From positions 1 to 47,239 of the forward strand of contig NZ_JAKOOW010000009.1 in the NCBI RefSeq assembly GCF_022288825.1: a stretch of DNA of 47,239 bases, read 5' to 3'. The notes under the pieces are model-generated. The model was given only the letters and a program-made list of their open reading frames with translations. It searched no databases and was not told the origin of the DNA. Made by a program: the position numbers and the translations under genes. Shown piece by piece: positions 39,790-47,239 of the stretch. The stretch comes from Kingella pumchi. GTDB taxonomy: Bacteria; Pseudomonadota; Gammaproteobacteria; Burkholderiales; Neisseriaceae. How positions within the stretch are numbered: the first letter of the stretch is position 1; every line of letters begins with the position of its first letter.

Positions 39790-40906
39790 GGATAACTTTC
39801 CCTTTGAAAACGGCGCGGATTATAACGATGATTTGCCGTTTCAGGCAGCCCAAATTGAACAAAAGCCGGTAAAACTGGCCGTGCCGCTGGATTTGGCGGG
39901 CAGCCGGCTGGATGCGGCGCTGGCCAAACTGCTGCCCGATTACTCGCGCAGCCGTCTTTCAGGCTGGATTAAAGACGGCGCGGTCAGCCTAAACGGCAAG
40001 CCGGCTTCGCCCAAAGACAAACTGATCGGTGGCGAAGAAATCGAAGTGCGCCCGCAGCTGGACGAAGAAACGCTGGCCTTTGCCCCCGAAGCGATGGCGC
40101 TGGACATTGTGTATGAAGACGACAGCGTGATCGTGCTCAACAAGCCGGCCGGTCTGGTGGTGCATCCGGCGGCGGGCAACTGGTCGGGCACGCTGCTCAA
40201 CGGCCTGTTGGCGCATTGTCCCGCGCTCGCGCAGGTGCCGCGCGCCGGCATCGTCCACCGGCTCGACAAAGACACCAGCGGCCTGATGGTGGTGGCCAAA
40301 ACCCTGCCGGCGCAAAACCATCTGGTGCAGCAGCTGCAAAACCGCAGCGTCAAGCGTATTTACCGCGCGGTGGCCGACGGCATCGTGCCCTTTGACGGCA
40401 AAATCGACGCCGCCATCGGCCGCGACCCGCACAACCGCCTGAAAATGGCGGTGGTCAAATTCGGCGGCAAAGAAGCCGTTACCCACATCAAAGTGCTGGA
40501 GCGCTACCGCGACCACAGCTATATCGAATGCGCGCTGGAAACCGGCCGCACCCACCAAATCCGCGTGCACATGCGCGAAGCGCGCCATCCGCTGGCCGGC
40601 GATGCGGTGTACGGCAACCCGCGCCATCCCTGTTCCGAAGTGGTCAGGCAGCAGATCAAGGGCTTGAACGGCCGCCAGGCGCTGCATGCCTACCGCCTGA
40701 GCTTTGTCCACCCGCAAAGCGGCGAGACCCTGCAGTTTGAAGCGCCGCTGCCCGAAGACATCTATTCGCTGCTCTCGGTGCTGCGTTTGGAAAGCGGACT
40801 CGATTCGCCGCTGGCCGCCCAGGCCGAATGGCAGGACAAATTCGAAGATGACGACGATTGGGACGACGACGATTACGACGTTGAAATCATCTACGCCAAA
40901 GAATAG
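39788..40906 (+). CDS. rluD: 23S rRNA pseudouridine synthase RluD
   Basis: RluD makes pseudouridines in helix 69 of 23S rRNA. The 372-residue protein has an S4 domain (LAGSRLDAALAKLLPDYSRSR), VLNKPAGLVVHPAAG, the catalytic Asp160 in HRLDKDTSGL and RTHQIRVHMREARHPLAGD. It has an N-terminal extension of about 20 residues and a very acidic tail (DDDDWDDDDYDVE). Its ATG at 39788 overlaps the bamD ATG. A downstream GTG would give a shorter, more E. coli-like form, so the start is less certain than the identity. Confidence 0.94.
   Translation: MDNFPFENGADYNDDLPFQAAQIEQKPVKLAVPLDLAGSRLDAALAKLLPDYSRSRLSGWIKDGAVSLNGKPASPKDKLIGGEEIEVRPQLDEETLAFAPEAMALDIVYEDDSVIVLNKPAGLVVHPAAGNWSGTLLNGLLAHCPALAQVPRAGIVHRLDKDTSGLMVVAKTLPAQNHLVQQLQNRSVKRIYRAVADGIVPFDGKIDAAIGRDPHNRLKMAVVKFGGKEAVTHIKVLERYRDHSYIECALETGRTHQIRVHMREARHPLAGDAVYGNPRHPCSEVVRQQIKGLNGRQALHAYRLSFVHPQSGETLQFEAPLPEDIYSLLSVLRLESGLDSPLAAQAEWQDKFEDDDDWDDDDYDVEIIYAKE
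39819..39824 (-). promoter_or_regulatory. -10 box of bamD inside rluD
   Basis: A perfect TATAAT on the minus strand lies 29 nt ahead of the bamD ATG, within codons 11-13 of the annotated rluD frame. No good -35 is seen. Confidence 0.5.
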
Positions 40907-40910
40907 CAGC

Positions 40911-40951
40911 AGGCAGCCTGAAAGCCGGTTTTCGGTTTTTCAGGCTGCTTG
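40911..40951 (+). terminator. Uptake-sequence terminator after rluD
   Basis: AGGCAGCCTGAAAGCCGG and the complement TTTTTCAGGCTGC pair right after the rluD stop. Confidence 0.75.
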
Positions 40952-41014
40952 GGGGCAGTTTTCCCTGATTTTGCGCGGCACGGATGCTTGGAAAATTTTT
41001 AAACCGGAGACGAA

Positions 41015-41332
41015 ATGGTTAAGGTATATGCTCTGCTGAGTTTGTTGGGTGCTTTACTTCCTTTAATCCCGTTTGGCTTGTTTCTTGTGGCGCATGGGTT
41101 TGATGTAGGTTTGTTTTTTGATGAATTGTTTTACAGCCATATCAGCACCTTTTTTGCCTTTGATGTAATCGTATCGGCGCTGGTTTTTATTGCTTTCGCG
41201 GTGTCGGAATCCTTAAAGGCAGGCAAAGCATGGATGATGTGGTCTGTTTTGGGCTTGGTAATCGGCGTCTCTTTCGCACTTCCACTGTTTTTGCTTTTTC
41301 GTGAGATGGCTGCCAATGGAAAAGCAGCCTGA
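41015..41332 (+). CDS. DUF2834-like small membrane protein
   Basis: The 105-residue protein has three hydrophobic stretches (LLSLLGALLPLIPFGLFLV; FAFDVIVSALVFIAFAV; WSVLGLVIGVSFALPLFLLF) and the HISTFFAFDVIVSALVF segment typical of DUF2834. Function unknown. The ATG at 41015 follows CCGGAGACGAA. GC is lower than the surrounding genes. The stop sits at the start of an uptake-sequence terminator. Confidence 0.75.
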   Translation: MVKVYALLSLLGALLPLIPFGLFLVAHGFDVGLFFDELFYSHISTFFAFDVIVSALVFIAFAVSESLKAGKAWMMWSVLGLVIGVSFALPLFLLFREMAANGKAA

Positions 41333-41365
41333 AAGCTGGTTTTGGGCTTTTCAGGCTGCTTTTTG
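41320..41365 (+). terminator. Uptake-sequence terminator after the DUF2834 gene
   Basis: AAAAGCAGCCTGAAAGC pairs with GCTTTTCAGGCTGCTTTTT and overlaps the last codons of the gene. Confidence 0.8.
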
Positions 41366-41424
41366 CGGCACAAGGCAGCCTGAAAATAAAGTCTGCCTAC
41401 CCATCACTTATTCGGAGAACTCGA

Positions 41425-41709
41425 ATGGACTTTCTTTTCCCGATCGCTATCGTTGCATTTGTCCTGTTTTACTGGCGCAGCGCCTACATCGTCTGCAAGC
41501 GCGAGATACCGCTTAACTCGATTGGGGATTTTTTGGCGAAAAACTGGCAGTGCAACCAGATTATTTGGGGAATTCTGCTTGGCCGCGCCAAATACAAAAA
41601 CGTGCCGCGGGATTTTCATTTTTATTGGATCAAATACGTCGGCTTATGCTACCTGCTGTTTTTTGCCTCAATGTTTATTTTTGTGTTTTTTTACAACCTG
41701 TTTGGATAA
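41425..41709 (+). CDS. Small membrane protein upstream of pseI
   Basis: The 94-residue protein has a membrane stretch at each end (FLFPIAIVAFVLFYW; YVGLCYLLFFASMFIFVFFY) and a polar middle with two Cys. Not recognised. It starts 3 bp after a GAACTCGA segment and ends only 3 nt before the pseI ATG, so the two are probably co-transcribed. GC is low compared with pseI. Confidence 0.7.
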   Translation: MDFLFPIAIVAFVLFYWRSAYIVCKREIPLNSIGDFLAKNWQCNQIIWGILLGRAKYKNVPRDFHFYWIKYVGLCYLLFFASMFIFVFFYNLFG

Positions 41710-41712
41710 ACC

Positions 41713-42753
41713 ATGCACATTAACCACCGCCCCATCGGCTCCGGCCATCCGCCCTACATCATTGCCGAGATGTCTGCCAACCACAACGGCAGCCTGCAAA
41801 CCGCTTTTCGCATTATCGACGAAGCCAAAAAGGCCGGCGCCGATGCCGTGAAAATCCAGAGTTACACCGCCGACACCATCACCCTGCCGTGCGAGAGCGA
41901 AGACTTTATGATCCGCGGCGGGTTGTGGGACGGCCAGTCGCTGTACCAGCTGTACCAAAAAGCCCATATGCCCTGGGAGTGGCACCAGCCGCTGTTTGAT
42001 TACGCCCGCGCCGCCGGCATTACCCTGTTTAGTTCGCCCTTTGACGAAAGCGCGGTCGAACTTTTGGAAAGCCTGGACGCGCCGGCCTACAAAATCGCTT
42101 CTTTTGAAGCCGTCGATCTGCCGCTGATCCGCCGCGCCGCGCAAACCGGCAAACCGCTGATTATTTCCACCGGCATGGCCGATGCCGAAGAAATCGCCGA
42201 AGCGGTGGATGCCGCCCGCAGCGCCGGCTGCCGCGAGCTGGCGCTGCTGCACTGCGTGAGCGGCTATCCCGCGCCCGCCGCCGACTACAATCTGCGCACC
42301 CTGCCGGATATGGCGCAGCGTTTCAGGCTACCTGCCGGCCTGTCCGACCATACGCTGGACAACACCACCGCCGTTGCCGCCGTGGCGCTGGGCGCCTGCA
42401 TTATCGAAAAACACTTTACGCTCGACAGAAACGGCGGCGGCCCCGACGACAGCTTTTCGTTGGAGCCGGACGGGCTGGCGGCGCTGTGCCGCGACAGCCG
42501 TACCGCCTGGCAGGCACTCGGCGCGGTGGACTACGGTTTGAAGTCCAGCGAGCAGGGCAACATCAAATTCCGCCGCTCGCTGTATTTCGTGCGCGATATG
42601 CCGGCGGGCGAAACAATCGACGCCGGCGCCATCCGCAGCGTGCGCCCGGGCTACGGTCTGGCGCCCAAGCATTTTGACGCGCTGCTGGGCAAAACGCTCA
42701 AGCGCGCGGTCTCTGCCTGCACGCCGGTTTCGTGGGACGATTTTGCCGATTAA
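41713..42753 (+). CDS. pseI: Pseudaminic acid synthase PseI
   Basis: PseI condenses a 6-deoxy-diacetamido-altrose with phosphoenolpyruvate to give pseudaminic acid. The 346-residue protein has the NeuB/PseI barrel (IIAEMSANHNGSLQTAFRII; VKIQSYTADTITL; SPFDESAVELLESL; LLHCVSGYPAP; GLSDHTLDNTTAVAAVALGACIIEKHFTL) and a C-terminal SAF domain (RRSLYFVRDMPAGETI). The YTADTITL and DDSFSLEP segments favour PseI over NeuB. It is separate from pseC in this window and no pseB, pseF, pseG or pseH is seen. It follows the small membrane protein by 3 nt. Confidence 0.93.
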   Translation: MHINHRPIGSGHPPYIIAEMSANHNGSLQTAFRIIDEAKKAGADAVKIQSYTADTITLPCESEDFMIRGGLWDGQSLYQLYQKAHMPWEWHQPLFDYARAAGITLFSSPFDESAVELLESLDAPAYKIASFEAVDLPLIRRAAQTGKPLIISTGMADAEEIAEAVDAARSAGCRELALLHCVSGYPAPAADYNLRTLPDMAQRFRLPAGLSDHTLDNTTAVAAVALGACIIEKHFTLDRNGGGPDDSFSLEPDGLAALCRDSRTAWQALGAVDYGLKSSEQGNIKFRRSLYFVRDMPAGETIDAGAIRSVRPGYGLAPKHFDALLGKTLKRAVSACTPVSWDDFAD

Positions 42754-42770
42754 GTTCTCTGCCGACACCC

Positions 42771-42815
42771 AAAAGCAGCCTGAAAGCCGAAACGGGGCTT
42801 TCAGGCTGCTTTTTT
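42771..42815 (+). terminator. Uptake-sequence terminator after pseI
   Basis: AAAAGCAGCCTGAAAGCC pairs with GGCTTTCAGGCTGCTTTT and ends in T's. Confidence 0.85.
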
Positions 42816-42883
42816 CCTGACGTTTGCCGTTTCAGGCTGCCTGATAGCGGCATTAACATAAAACAAACCTTGCTTTGCAAATC

Positions 42884-42912
42884 TTGAAAATCGGCAGCCA
42901 ATCCAGTATAAC
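42884..42912 (+). promoter_or_regulatory. Promoter of the broken putP
   Basis: TTGAAA (42884-42889), exactly 17 nt, then TATAAC (42907-42912), about 78 nt ahead of the ATG. The ATG has AAAGAAGGAG upstream. Confidence 0.7.
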
Positions 42913-42990
42913 GATTCGCCGTTCGAAATTGCTTTCAATCGCAAACCGATGGTTTAACAAGAAAAACCTTAAAGAAGGAGTAGAGTATTT

Positions 42991-44514
42991 ATGAATCCGA
43001 TGTATATTACCTTCGCAATCTATCTGATCGCGGTGCTGCTGATCGGTCTGGCAGCTTATTTCTCCACCCGCAATTTCGACGACTACATTCTCGACGGCCG
43101 CAGTCTCGGCCCCTTCGTTACCGCCATGTCGGCGGGTGCGTCCGATATGTCGGGCTGGCTTTTGATGGGTCTGCCCGGCGCGATTTACCTGAGCGGCCTG
43201 AGCGAAGCCTGGATCACCATCGGCCTGACCGTCGGCGGCTGTTGGTGGCCGGCCGCCTGCGCGTGCACACCGAGCATGCCAACAACGCGCTGACGCTGCC
43301 GGACTATTTCTTCCACCGCTTCGGCGCCGGCGGCCATCTGATGAAGGTGGTTTCGGCCGTGATTATTCTGTTTTTCTTCACCTTTTCTTCACCATTTACT
43401 GCGCTTCGGGCATTGTGGCGGGGGCAACCCTGTTCCAAAGCCTGTTTGAAGGCATGACTTACAACCAGGCCATGTGGCCGGGCGCGGGCGCGACCATCGT
43501 CTATACCTTCCTCGGCGGCTTTTTGGCCGTAAGCTGGACGGACACCCTGCAGGCTTCGCTGATGATTTTCGCCCTGATTCTGACGCGGTGATGGTGTATC
43601 TGGGCTTGGGCGGCGCCGAGCAGATGTCCGTCGCCATTCAGGGTGTGGCCGCCGAAACCGGCAAACAATACGGTAGCCTGCTGGCGGGTACGACTTTCGT
43701 CGGCATCGTTTCCACCGCCGCCTGGGGCTTGGGCTACTTCGGCCAGCCGCACATTCTGGCGCGCTTTATGGCGGCCGAAAGCGCCAAATCGCTGGTATCC
43801 GCCCGCCGCATCGGCATGACTTGGATGATTCTGTGCCTGGGCGGCGCGGTGGCCGTCGGCTATTTCGGCATCGCCCACTTTGCCGCCAATCCGGCCGATG
43901 TGGCCGCAATGAAAGGCAACCACGAGCGCGTGTTTATCGCCCTGTCCACCCTGCTGTTTAACCCGTGGATTGCCGGCGTGATTCTGAGCGCGATTCTGGC
44001 GGCGGTGATGTCCACCCTCTCGTGCCAGCTTTTGGTGTGCTCCAGCGCGATTACCGAAGACTTCTACAAAGGCTTTCTGCGTAAAAACGCCCCGCAATCC
44101 GAACTGGTGTGGGTCGGCCGCCTGATGGTGCTGGCGATTGCCGTGATTTCCATCCTGATTGCTTCCGACCCCGAAAGCAAAGTGCTGGGACTGGTGTCCT
44201 ACGCCTGGGCAGGTTTTGGCGCCGCCTTCGGGCCGGTGGTGATTTTGTCGGTATTCTGGAAACGCATCACCGCCGCCGGCGCGCTGGCCGGCATGGTGGC
44301 CGGCGCCGTTACCGTGGTGCTGTGGGCCGAGTTCGTCAAAAAACCCGCGCTCGCCGCCGGCCAAAACGGCTGGACTACCGTGTACGAAATCGTCCCCGGC
44401 TTTATCGCCTGTGCCTTGGTGGCTGTGCTGGTGTCGCTGGCCGACAAAGTGCCGTCCAAAGAAGTGCAGGAGCGCTTTGCCAAAGCCGATGCCGATTACC
44501 GCGCGGCGAAATAA
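42991..44514 (+). pseudogene. putP: Sodium/proline symporter PutP, broken by three indels
   Basis: PutP is a sodium:solute symporter that imports proline. The start (YFSTRNFDDYILDGRSLGPFVTAMSAGASDMSGWLLMGLPGAIY) and the C-terminal part (SVAIQGVAAETGKQY to the end) are typical, but the frame is interrupted. About 13 nt are missing near 43234 (a GAYLNW-type segment). An 11-nt tandem duplication of TTTTCTTCACC lies at 43372-43393. One C is missing near 43585. Frame 1 ends at 43293. The three changes sum to -3, so the last part returns to the original frame. Promoter and ribosome site are intact. It is either a fresh pseudogene or a sequence error cluster. Confidence 0.88.
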
Positions 44515-44515
44515 C

Positions 44516-44558
44516 GTTTTCAGGCTGCCTCGGCTTTGAGAGAAAGCAGCCTGAAAAC
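44516..44558 (+). terminator. Uptake-sequence hairpin after putP
   Basis: TTTTCAGGCTGCCT and the near-complement AAGCAGCCTGAAAA pair directly after the putP stop. Confidence 0.65.
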
Positions 44559-44563
44559 CAAAA

Positions 44564-44599
44564 CAACAGCCGCCCGCATCATATTGCGGGCGGCTGTTG
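44564..44599. terminator. Perfect 15-bp hairpin, not uptake-sequence based
   Basis: CAACAGCCGCCCGCA and its exact complement surround a 6-nt loop, with little T-run after it. It lies between the convergent putP and 44684 genes and is flanked by uptake-sequence hairpins. Confidence 0.75.
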
Positions 44600-44608
44600 C
44601 CGTATTTA

Positions 44609-44653
44609 AGGCAGCCTGAAAGCGGGAAAACCGACTTTCAGGCTGCTTTTTCC
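44609..44653 (-). terminator. Uptake-sequence terminator for the 44684-45304 gene
   Basis: AGGCAGCCTGAAAGC pairs with CTTTCAGGCTGCTTT. Another palindromic uptake word follows at about 44661-44678. Confidence 0.65.
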
Positions 44654-44683
44654 GCTTGGCTTTCAGGCTGCCTGAAAGGGCGT

Positions 44684-45304
44684 TTAGCCGCCGTGGCAGG
44701 CTTCGTAGAGCGGGGCGAGGGCGCGGATATTGGCGGCAATCCACGGTGCGGGGTCGCTGCCGTCGAGACGGTCTTTTTCGATGTGGCGGCCGATGCAGAA
44801 AAAGTCGTCCTTGTCTTGCAGCTGCAGATAGCCGGCGTCGCGCTCGGCGAGTGTTTGGTAGTCGGCGTATTCGCTCTCGGCGCCGTGCCAGATGTCGAAA
44901 GCGGCAAAGGCGCTGCGATCGAGGGTATCCAGCCAGCGGTTGTAGTCGGGTAGGGCGATGGGGGATTTGCCGGCTTTGTAGCAGTGCCAATCGAGGCTGA
45001 CGCTTAAGCGGCGGCGGTTGAGCAGGATGGAGAAAATGGCGGCGGAATCGGCGTATTGGGCGTATTTGAAGTAGGCGAAAAAGTGGGCGCGCACCTGCCA
45101 GCCGTTGCACCAGCGCTCGATGTGCGGCGGGGCGAACGGGGCGCCGAGATCGTCGGCCACGCGCAAAATCAGCGCCTGCCAGTCCTGCCAGGCGGCTTTG
45201 TAGTCGGCTTTGATTTTGGGAATGGTTTCGGGGCAGTATTTTTTCAGCTGGGCAAACTGGAAAAACGGGCGCTCAAACAGCGCGCAGTGCTCGGGTGTCA
45301 GCAT
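44684..45304 (-). CDS. Uncharacterised conserved protein
   Basis: The 206-residue protein is soluble and not recognised with confidence. It is rich in Trp, Tyr and His (APPHIERWCNGWQVRAHFFAYFKYA; SLDWHCYKAGKSPIALPDYNRW; FFCIGRHIEKDRLDG), a pattern that hints at a nuclease- or restriction-related fold, but no motif settles it. The ATG at 45304 is chosen; a TTG four codons upstream is possible. Neither has a good Shine-Dalgarno. It is divergent from znuD. Confidence 0.75.
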   Translation of the reverse strand: MLTPEHCALFERPFFQFAQLKKYCPETIPKIKADYKAAWQDWQALILRVADDLGAPFAPPHIERWCNGWQVRAHFFAYFKYAQYADSAAIFSILLNRRRLSVSLDWHCYKAGKSPIALPDYNRWLDTLDRSAFAAFDIWHGAESEYADYQTLAERDAGYLQLQDKDDFFCIGRHIEKDRLDGSDPAPWIAANIRALAPLYEACHGG

Positions 45305-45431
45305 GATGTCGGTCAAATGTAAAGAAAATCAGGAAGCGGATTATAGCGCCGCAGCGTGTGTTTGTGGTGCAGGCAGCCTGAAAGCGGCAATGGCTTGCTT
45401 GACGCCTTAACCAATCTTAACCATAAAATTA

Positions 45432-45444
45432 GTTATGGTATAAC
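45432..45444. promoter_or_regulatory. Zur-like operator upstream of znuD
   Basis: GTTAT-GGT-ATAAC is a perfect inverted repeat with a 3-nt centre, followed by ACA. It resembles the Neisseria Zur box as I recall it (TGTTAT-N3-ATAACA). It lies 17 nt ahead of the znuD ATG, where a repressor would block transcription when zinc is plentiful. Confidence 0.75.
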
Positions 45445-45461
45445 AATGTTTAATTGCGGAT

Positions 45462-47018
45462 ATGTTTCAAAAGAAAATACTGGTGTTGTCGCTGTTGTCG
45501 GTAAGCGCTTGGGCGTGGGCAGACGAGGGCGGCGACGGTCAAACCCTGCAGCAGGTTACCGTCAGCGGCAAACGCAAAGCCGTGCAAACCCTGCCTTTGG
45601 GCAGCGGACGCAAGGCCAGCGATGTGGTGATCGACGGCGAAAAATTCCATGCGCGCTCGGCCACGCTGGGCAACGCTTTGGCGGGCGAGAGCGGGGTGCA
45701 CAGCAATCCTTTCGGCGGCGGCGTGAGTGCGCCGGTGATACGCGGGCAGGAGGGCGTGCGGGTGAAAATGCTGCAAAACGGCTCGGACGTGGTGGATATG
45801 TCGGCGATTTCGCCCGATCACGTCGTAGCCGCCGATACCTTGCTAGCCAAACAGGTCGAACTGGTGCGCGGTACGCCGACGCTGCTTTATGCTTCGGCAT
45901 CGCCACGCCGGCGTGGTCAACGTGGCCGACGGGCGCATTCCCGAAAAGCAGCCTGAAAACGGCATCGAGGGCGAAATGCTGGTGCGCGCCGATTCCGCCA
46001 GCAAAGAGCGCACCGCCACGGCGGGCATCACGCTCGGCGTGGGCGACCATCTGGCGCTGCGGCTGGAAGGTTTGAGCCGTAAATCGGATTTGTACAAAGT
46101 GCCCGGCGTGAAGCTCGAAGAAACCGTGTACCGCCTGCCCGATTCCAACAACAAATCCCACGTCGGCACAGTCGGCCTGTCGTATGTCGGCGAAAAAGGC
46201 TATCTCGGCGCGGCCTACAGCTACCGCAACGACGATTACGGCGTAGTCGGCCACAACCATATGTACGACCCGTGCAGCGCCCATATTTTCGACCCCGAAA
46301 ACCGCAAGTACTACCAAAACCGCGATTATCTGCTGATGTATCCGCACCTGATGGACGACAGCGATTTGAAACGCGAGCTGCATTTTCACTGCGGCACGCC
46401 GCACGAAGAAAACCAGCCGCGAAGCCACGACAACATCTACGGCCACCACCACGACCACAGCAGCCCCGGCCCGCAAATCGCCCTGTTTTCCCGCCGCCTC
46501 GATTTGCGCGGCGAATGGCGCCAACCCTTTGCTTGGCTGGACAAAATCAAAATCAGCGCCGCCCGCGCCGACTATCGCCACGACGAGCTCAACGACGGCA
46601 AGTTTTACACCGACCCCTACTACCCTGAAGACAAGCAGCGCCGAAGCGCCGACACTGCCGCCCAGGCAAAGGTTGCCCCGACACCGTGTTTGCCAACAAA
46701 GGGCTGAACACCCGCATCGAGTTCTACCACGCCCCAATCGCAGGCCGGCTGAAAGGCGTATTCGGCGCGCAGTAGTAAACGCAAAAAAGCAGCGCTGGCC
46801 GCCTGTATGCCGTACCCGTGCCCGAAGATTCCACGCGCGGCTACCACCTGGTCAATGCAGGCATCCGCTACAAAAACCGCATCGGCAAAGCCGACTACAC
46901 CCTCTCGCTCGACGGCAACAACCTGCTGAACCAAAAAATCTACATCCACAACTCCTACCTGCCTTATGTACCGCAGATGGGGTGCAACTTTATCTTTGCC
47001 GTAAATGTGAAGTTTTAA
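45462..47018 (+). pseudogene. znuD: TonB-dependent zinc receptor ZnuD, frameshifted and internally deleted
   Basis: ZnuD is the Zur-regulated outer-membrane zinc receptor of Neisseria. The signal peptide and plug (QQVTVSGKRKAVQTLPLGSGRKASDVV; NPFGGGVSAPVIRGQEGVRVKMLQNGSDVVDMS), the His-rich loop (NIYGHHHDHSS) and the C-terminal strands (LNQKIYIHNSYLPYVPQMG...NVKF) are all recognisable. The frame is broken by +1 near 45906, a net -1 at about 46650-46686, -1 near 46774 and +1 in an A-run near 46786. About 200 residues of barrel seem missing near 46806, because the C-terminus follows too soon. Total 1557 nt against about 2.2 kb expected. Non-functional as read. Confidence 0.87.
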
Positions 47019-47029
47019 ACCCCGCCCGC

Positions 47030-47072
47030 AGGCAGCCTGAAAGCACAAAAAACGCTTTCAGGCTGCTTTTTT
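47030..47072 (+). terminator. Uptake-sequence terminator after znuD
   Basis: AGGCAGCCTGAAAGC pairs with GCTTTCAGGCTGCTTTTTT, 12 nt after the znuD stop. Confidence 0.8.
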
Positions 47073-47166
47073 GGGGGCGGTGCTTCGGCTGCCATCGGAC
47101 GGATTGCCGCATCCGGCAGCCGCGTCCAAACGGCCACCAAGCAGCCTGAAACCAAACTTTCAGGCA

Positions 47167-47227
47167 TATAGGACAAAAAAGGTGCTATTTTCGAGAACCA
47201 GTCTGCTATAGGACAAAAAAGGTGCTA
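47167..47227. repeat. 21-bp direct repeat at the right edge
   Basis: TATAGGACAAAAAAGGTGCT followed by A occurs at 47167-47187 and again at 47207-47227, 40 nt apart. The AT-rich unit is unlike the rest of the window and runs up to the window end. It may be part of a mobile element terminus, an iteron array or an assembly edge. Confidence 0.8.
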
Positions 47228-47239
47228 CTCATCACTAGA

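Larger units (their letters stand above)
1..47239. repeat. Dispersed DNA uptake sequence (AGGCAGCCTGAA dialect)
   Basis: The 12-mer AGGCAGCCTGAA, usually followed by one more A, and its reverse complement recur throughout the window. They lie mostly between genes, and many are adjacent inverted pairs downstream of stop codons, where they form hairpins. A variant with AA in place of AG at the 5' end is also common. Inside genes the word is translated as short tags such as RQPE, GSLK, FQAA or SGCL. In Neisseriaceae such words are recognised by the type IV pilus protein ComP during transformation. This form is the dialect I recall for Kingella-type genomes. Density and position are seen directly; the taxonomic reading is from memory. 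Confidence 0.93.

Noticed and set aside
1..47239. tRNA, rRNA or prophage genes
   Set aside because: I found no tRNA cloverleaf, rRNA segment, integrase or phage structural gene by eye. A covariance-model search would be needed to exclude small RNAs.

Overview
This window is chromosomal DNA of a high-GC member of the Neisseriaceae. The clearest sign is a short word, AGGCAGCCTGAA, and its reverse complement. It occurs dozens of times between genes, often as inverted pairs that act as terminators, and sometimes inside genes. It matches the DNA uptake sequence dialect I recall for Kingella and close relatives; a minor AAGCAGCCTGAA form is also common. Gene orders (rlmN-pilF-rodZ-ispG, hisS-yfgM-der without bamB, bamD divergent from rluD), a perfect dRS3-type repeat and a ZnuD-type receptor with a Zur-like box also fit Neisseriaceae. 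I cannot fix the genus or species.

Layout. 1-2.3 kb: recG. 2.4-6.3 kb: a dihaem peroxidase lipoprotein divergent from a large TonB-dependent receptor. 6.4-10.6 kb: an iron-uptake operon (efeU, efeO, a DUF924 gene, efeB) with a strong promoter and an AT-rich palindromic operator. 10.6-11.8 kb: two uncharacterised genes behind what looks like a complete ribosome-mediated transcription attenuator (promoter, 24-codon leader peptide with Cys-Cys-Tyr-Trp-Trp-Tyr-Cys, mutually exclusive hairpins, terminator). 12-22 kb: housekeeping genes (ndk, rlmN, pilF, rodZ, ispG, hisS, yfgM, der) and a bestrophin channel. 22-31 kb: a methyltransferase, a chorismate mutase, pseC, pyrE, ftsK, lipA, lipB and a DUF493 gene. 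31-35 kb: ylqF, small proteins, a TusA-like protein, pyrC, and a low-GC stretch with a VOC protein. 35-40 kb: speD with a tiny overlapping upstream gene, cca, an MTA/MTI phosphorylase, trpG, bamD. 40-47 kb: rluD, two low-GC membrane proteins, pseI, a broken putP, an uncharacterised gene and a broken znuD.

How the genes work together. Metal acquisition recurs: EfeUOB for iron, the remains of a Zur-controlled zinc receptor, and a TonB receptor/dihaem pair with unknown substrate. Pseudaminic acid synthesis is represented by pseC and pseI about 17 kb apart, so the pathway is not in one cluster. SpeD and the MTA/MTI phosphorylase link polyamine synthesis to methylthioadenosine salvage. LipB and LipA make protein-bound lipoate. 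RlmN, RluD, HisS, Cca, Der and YlqF serve translation.

The most interesting item is the attenuator at about 11.60-11.80 kb. Its leader peptide, promoter, anti-antiterminator hairpin with a UUCG loop, antiterminator and terminator can all be read directly, yet it controls a gene of unknown function. Lesions concentrate at the right end: three indels in putP, and four frame lesions plus a large deletion in znuD. They may be true decay or poor sequence near a contig edge.
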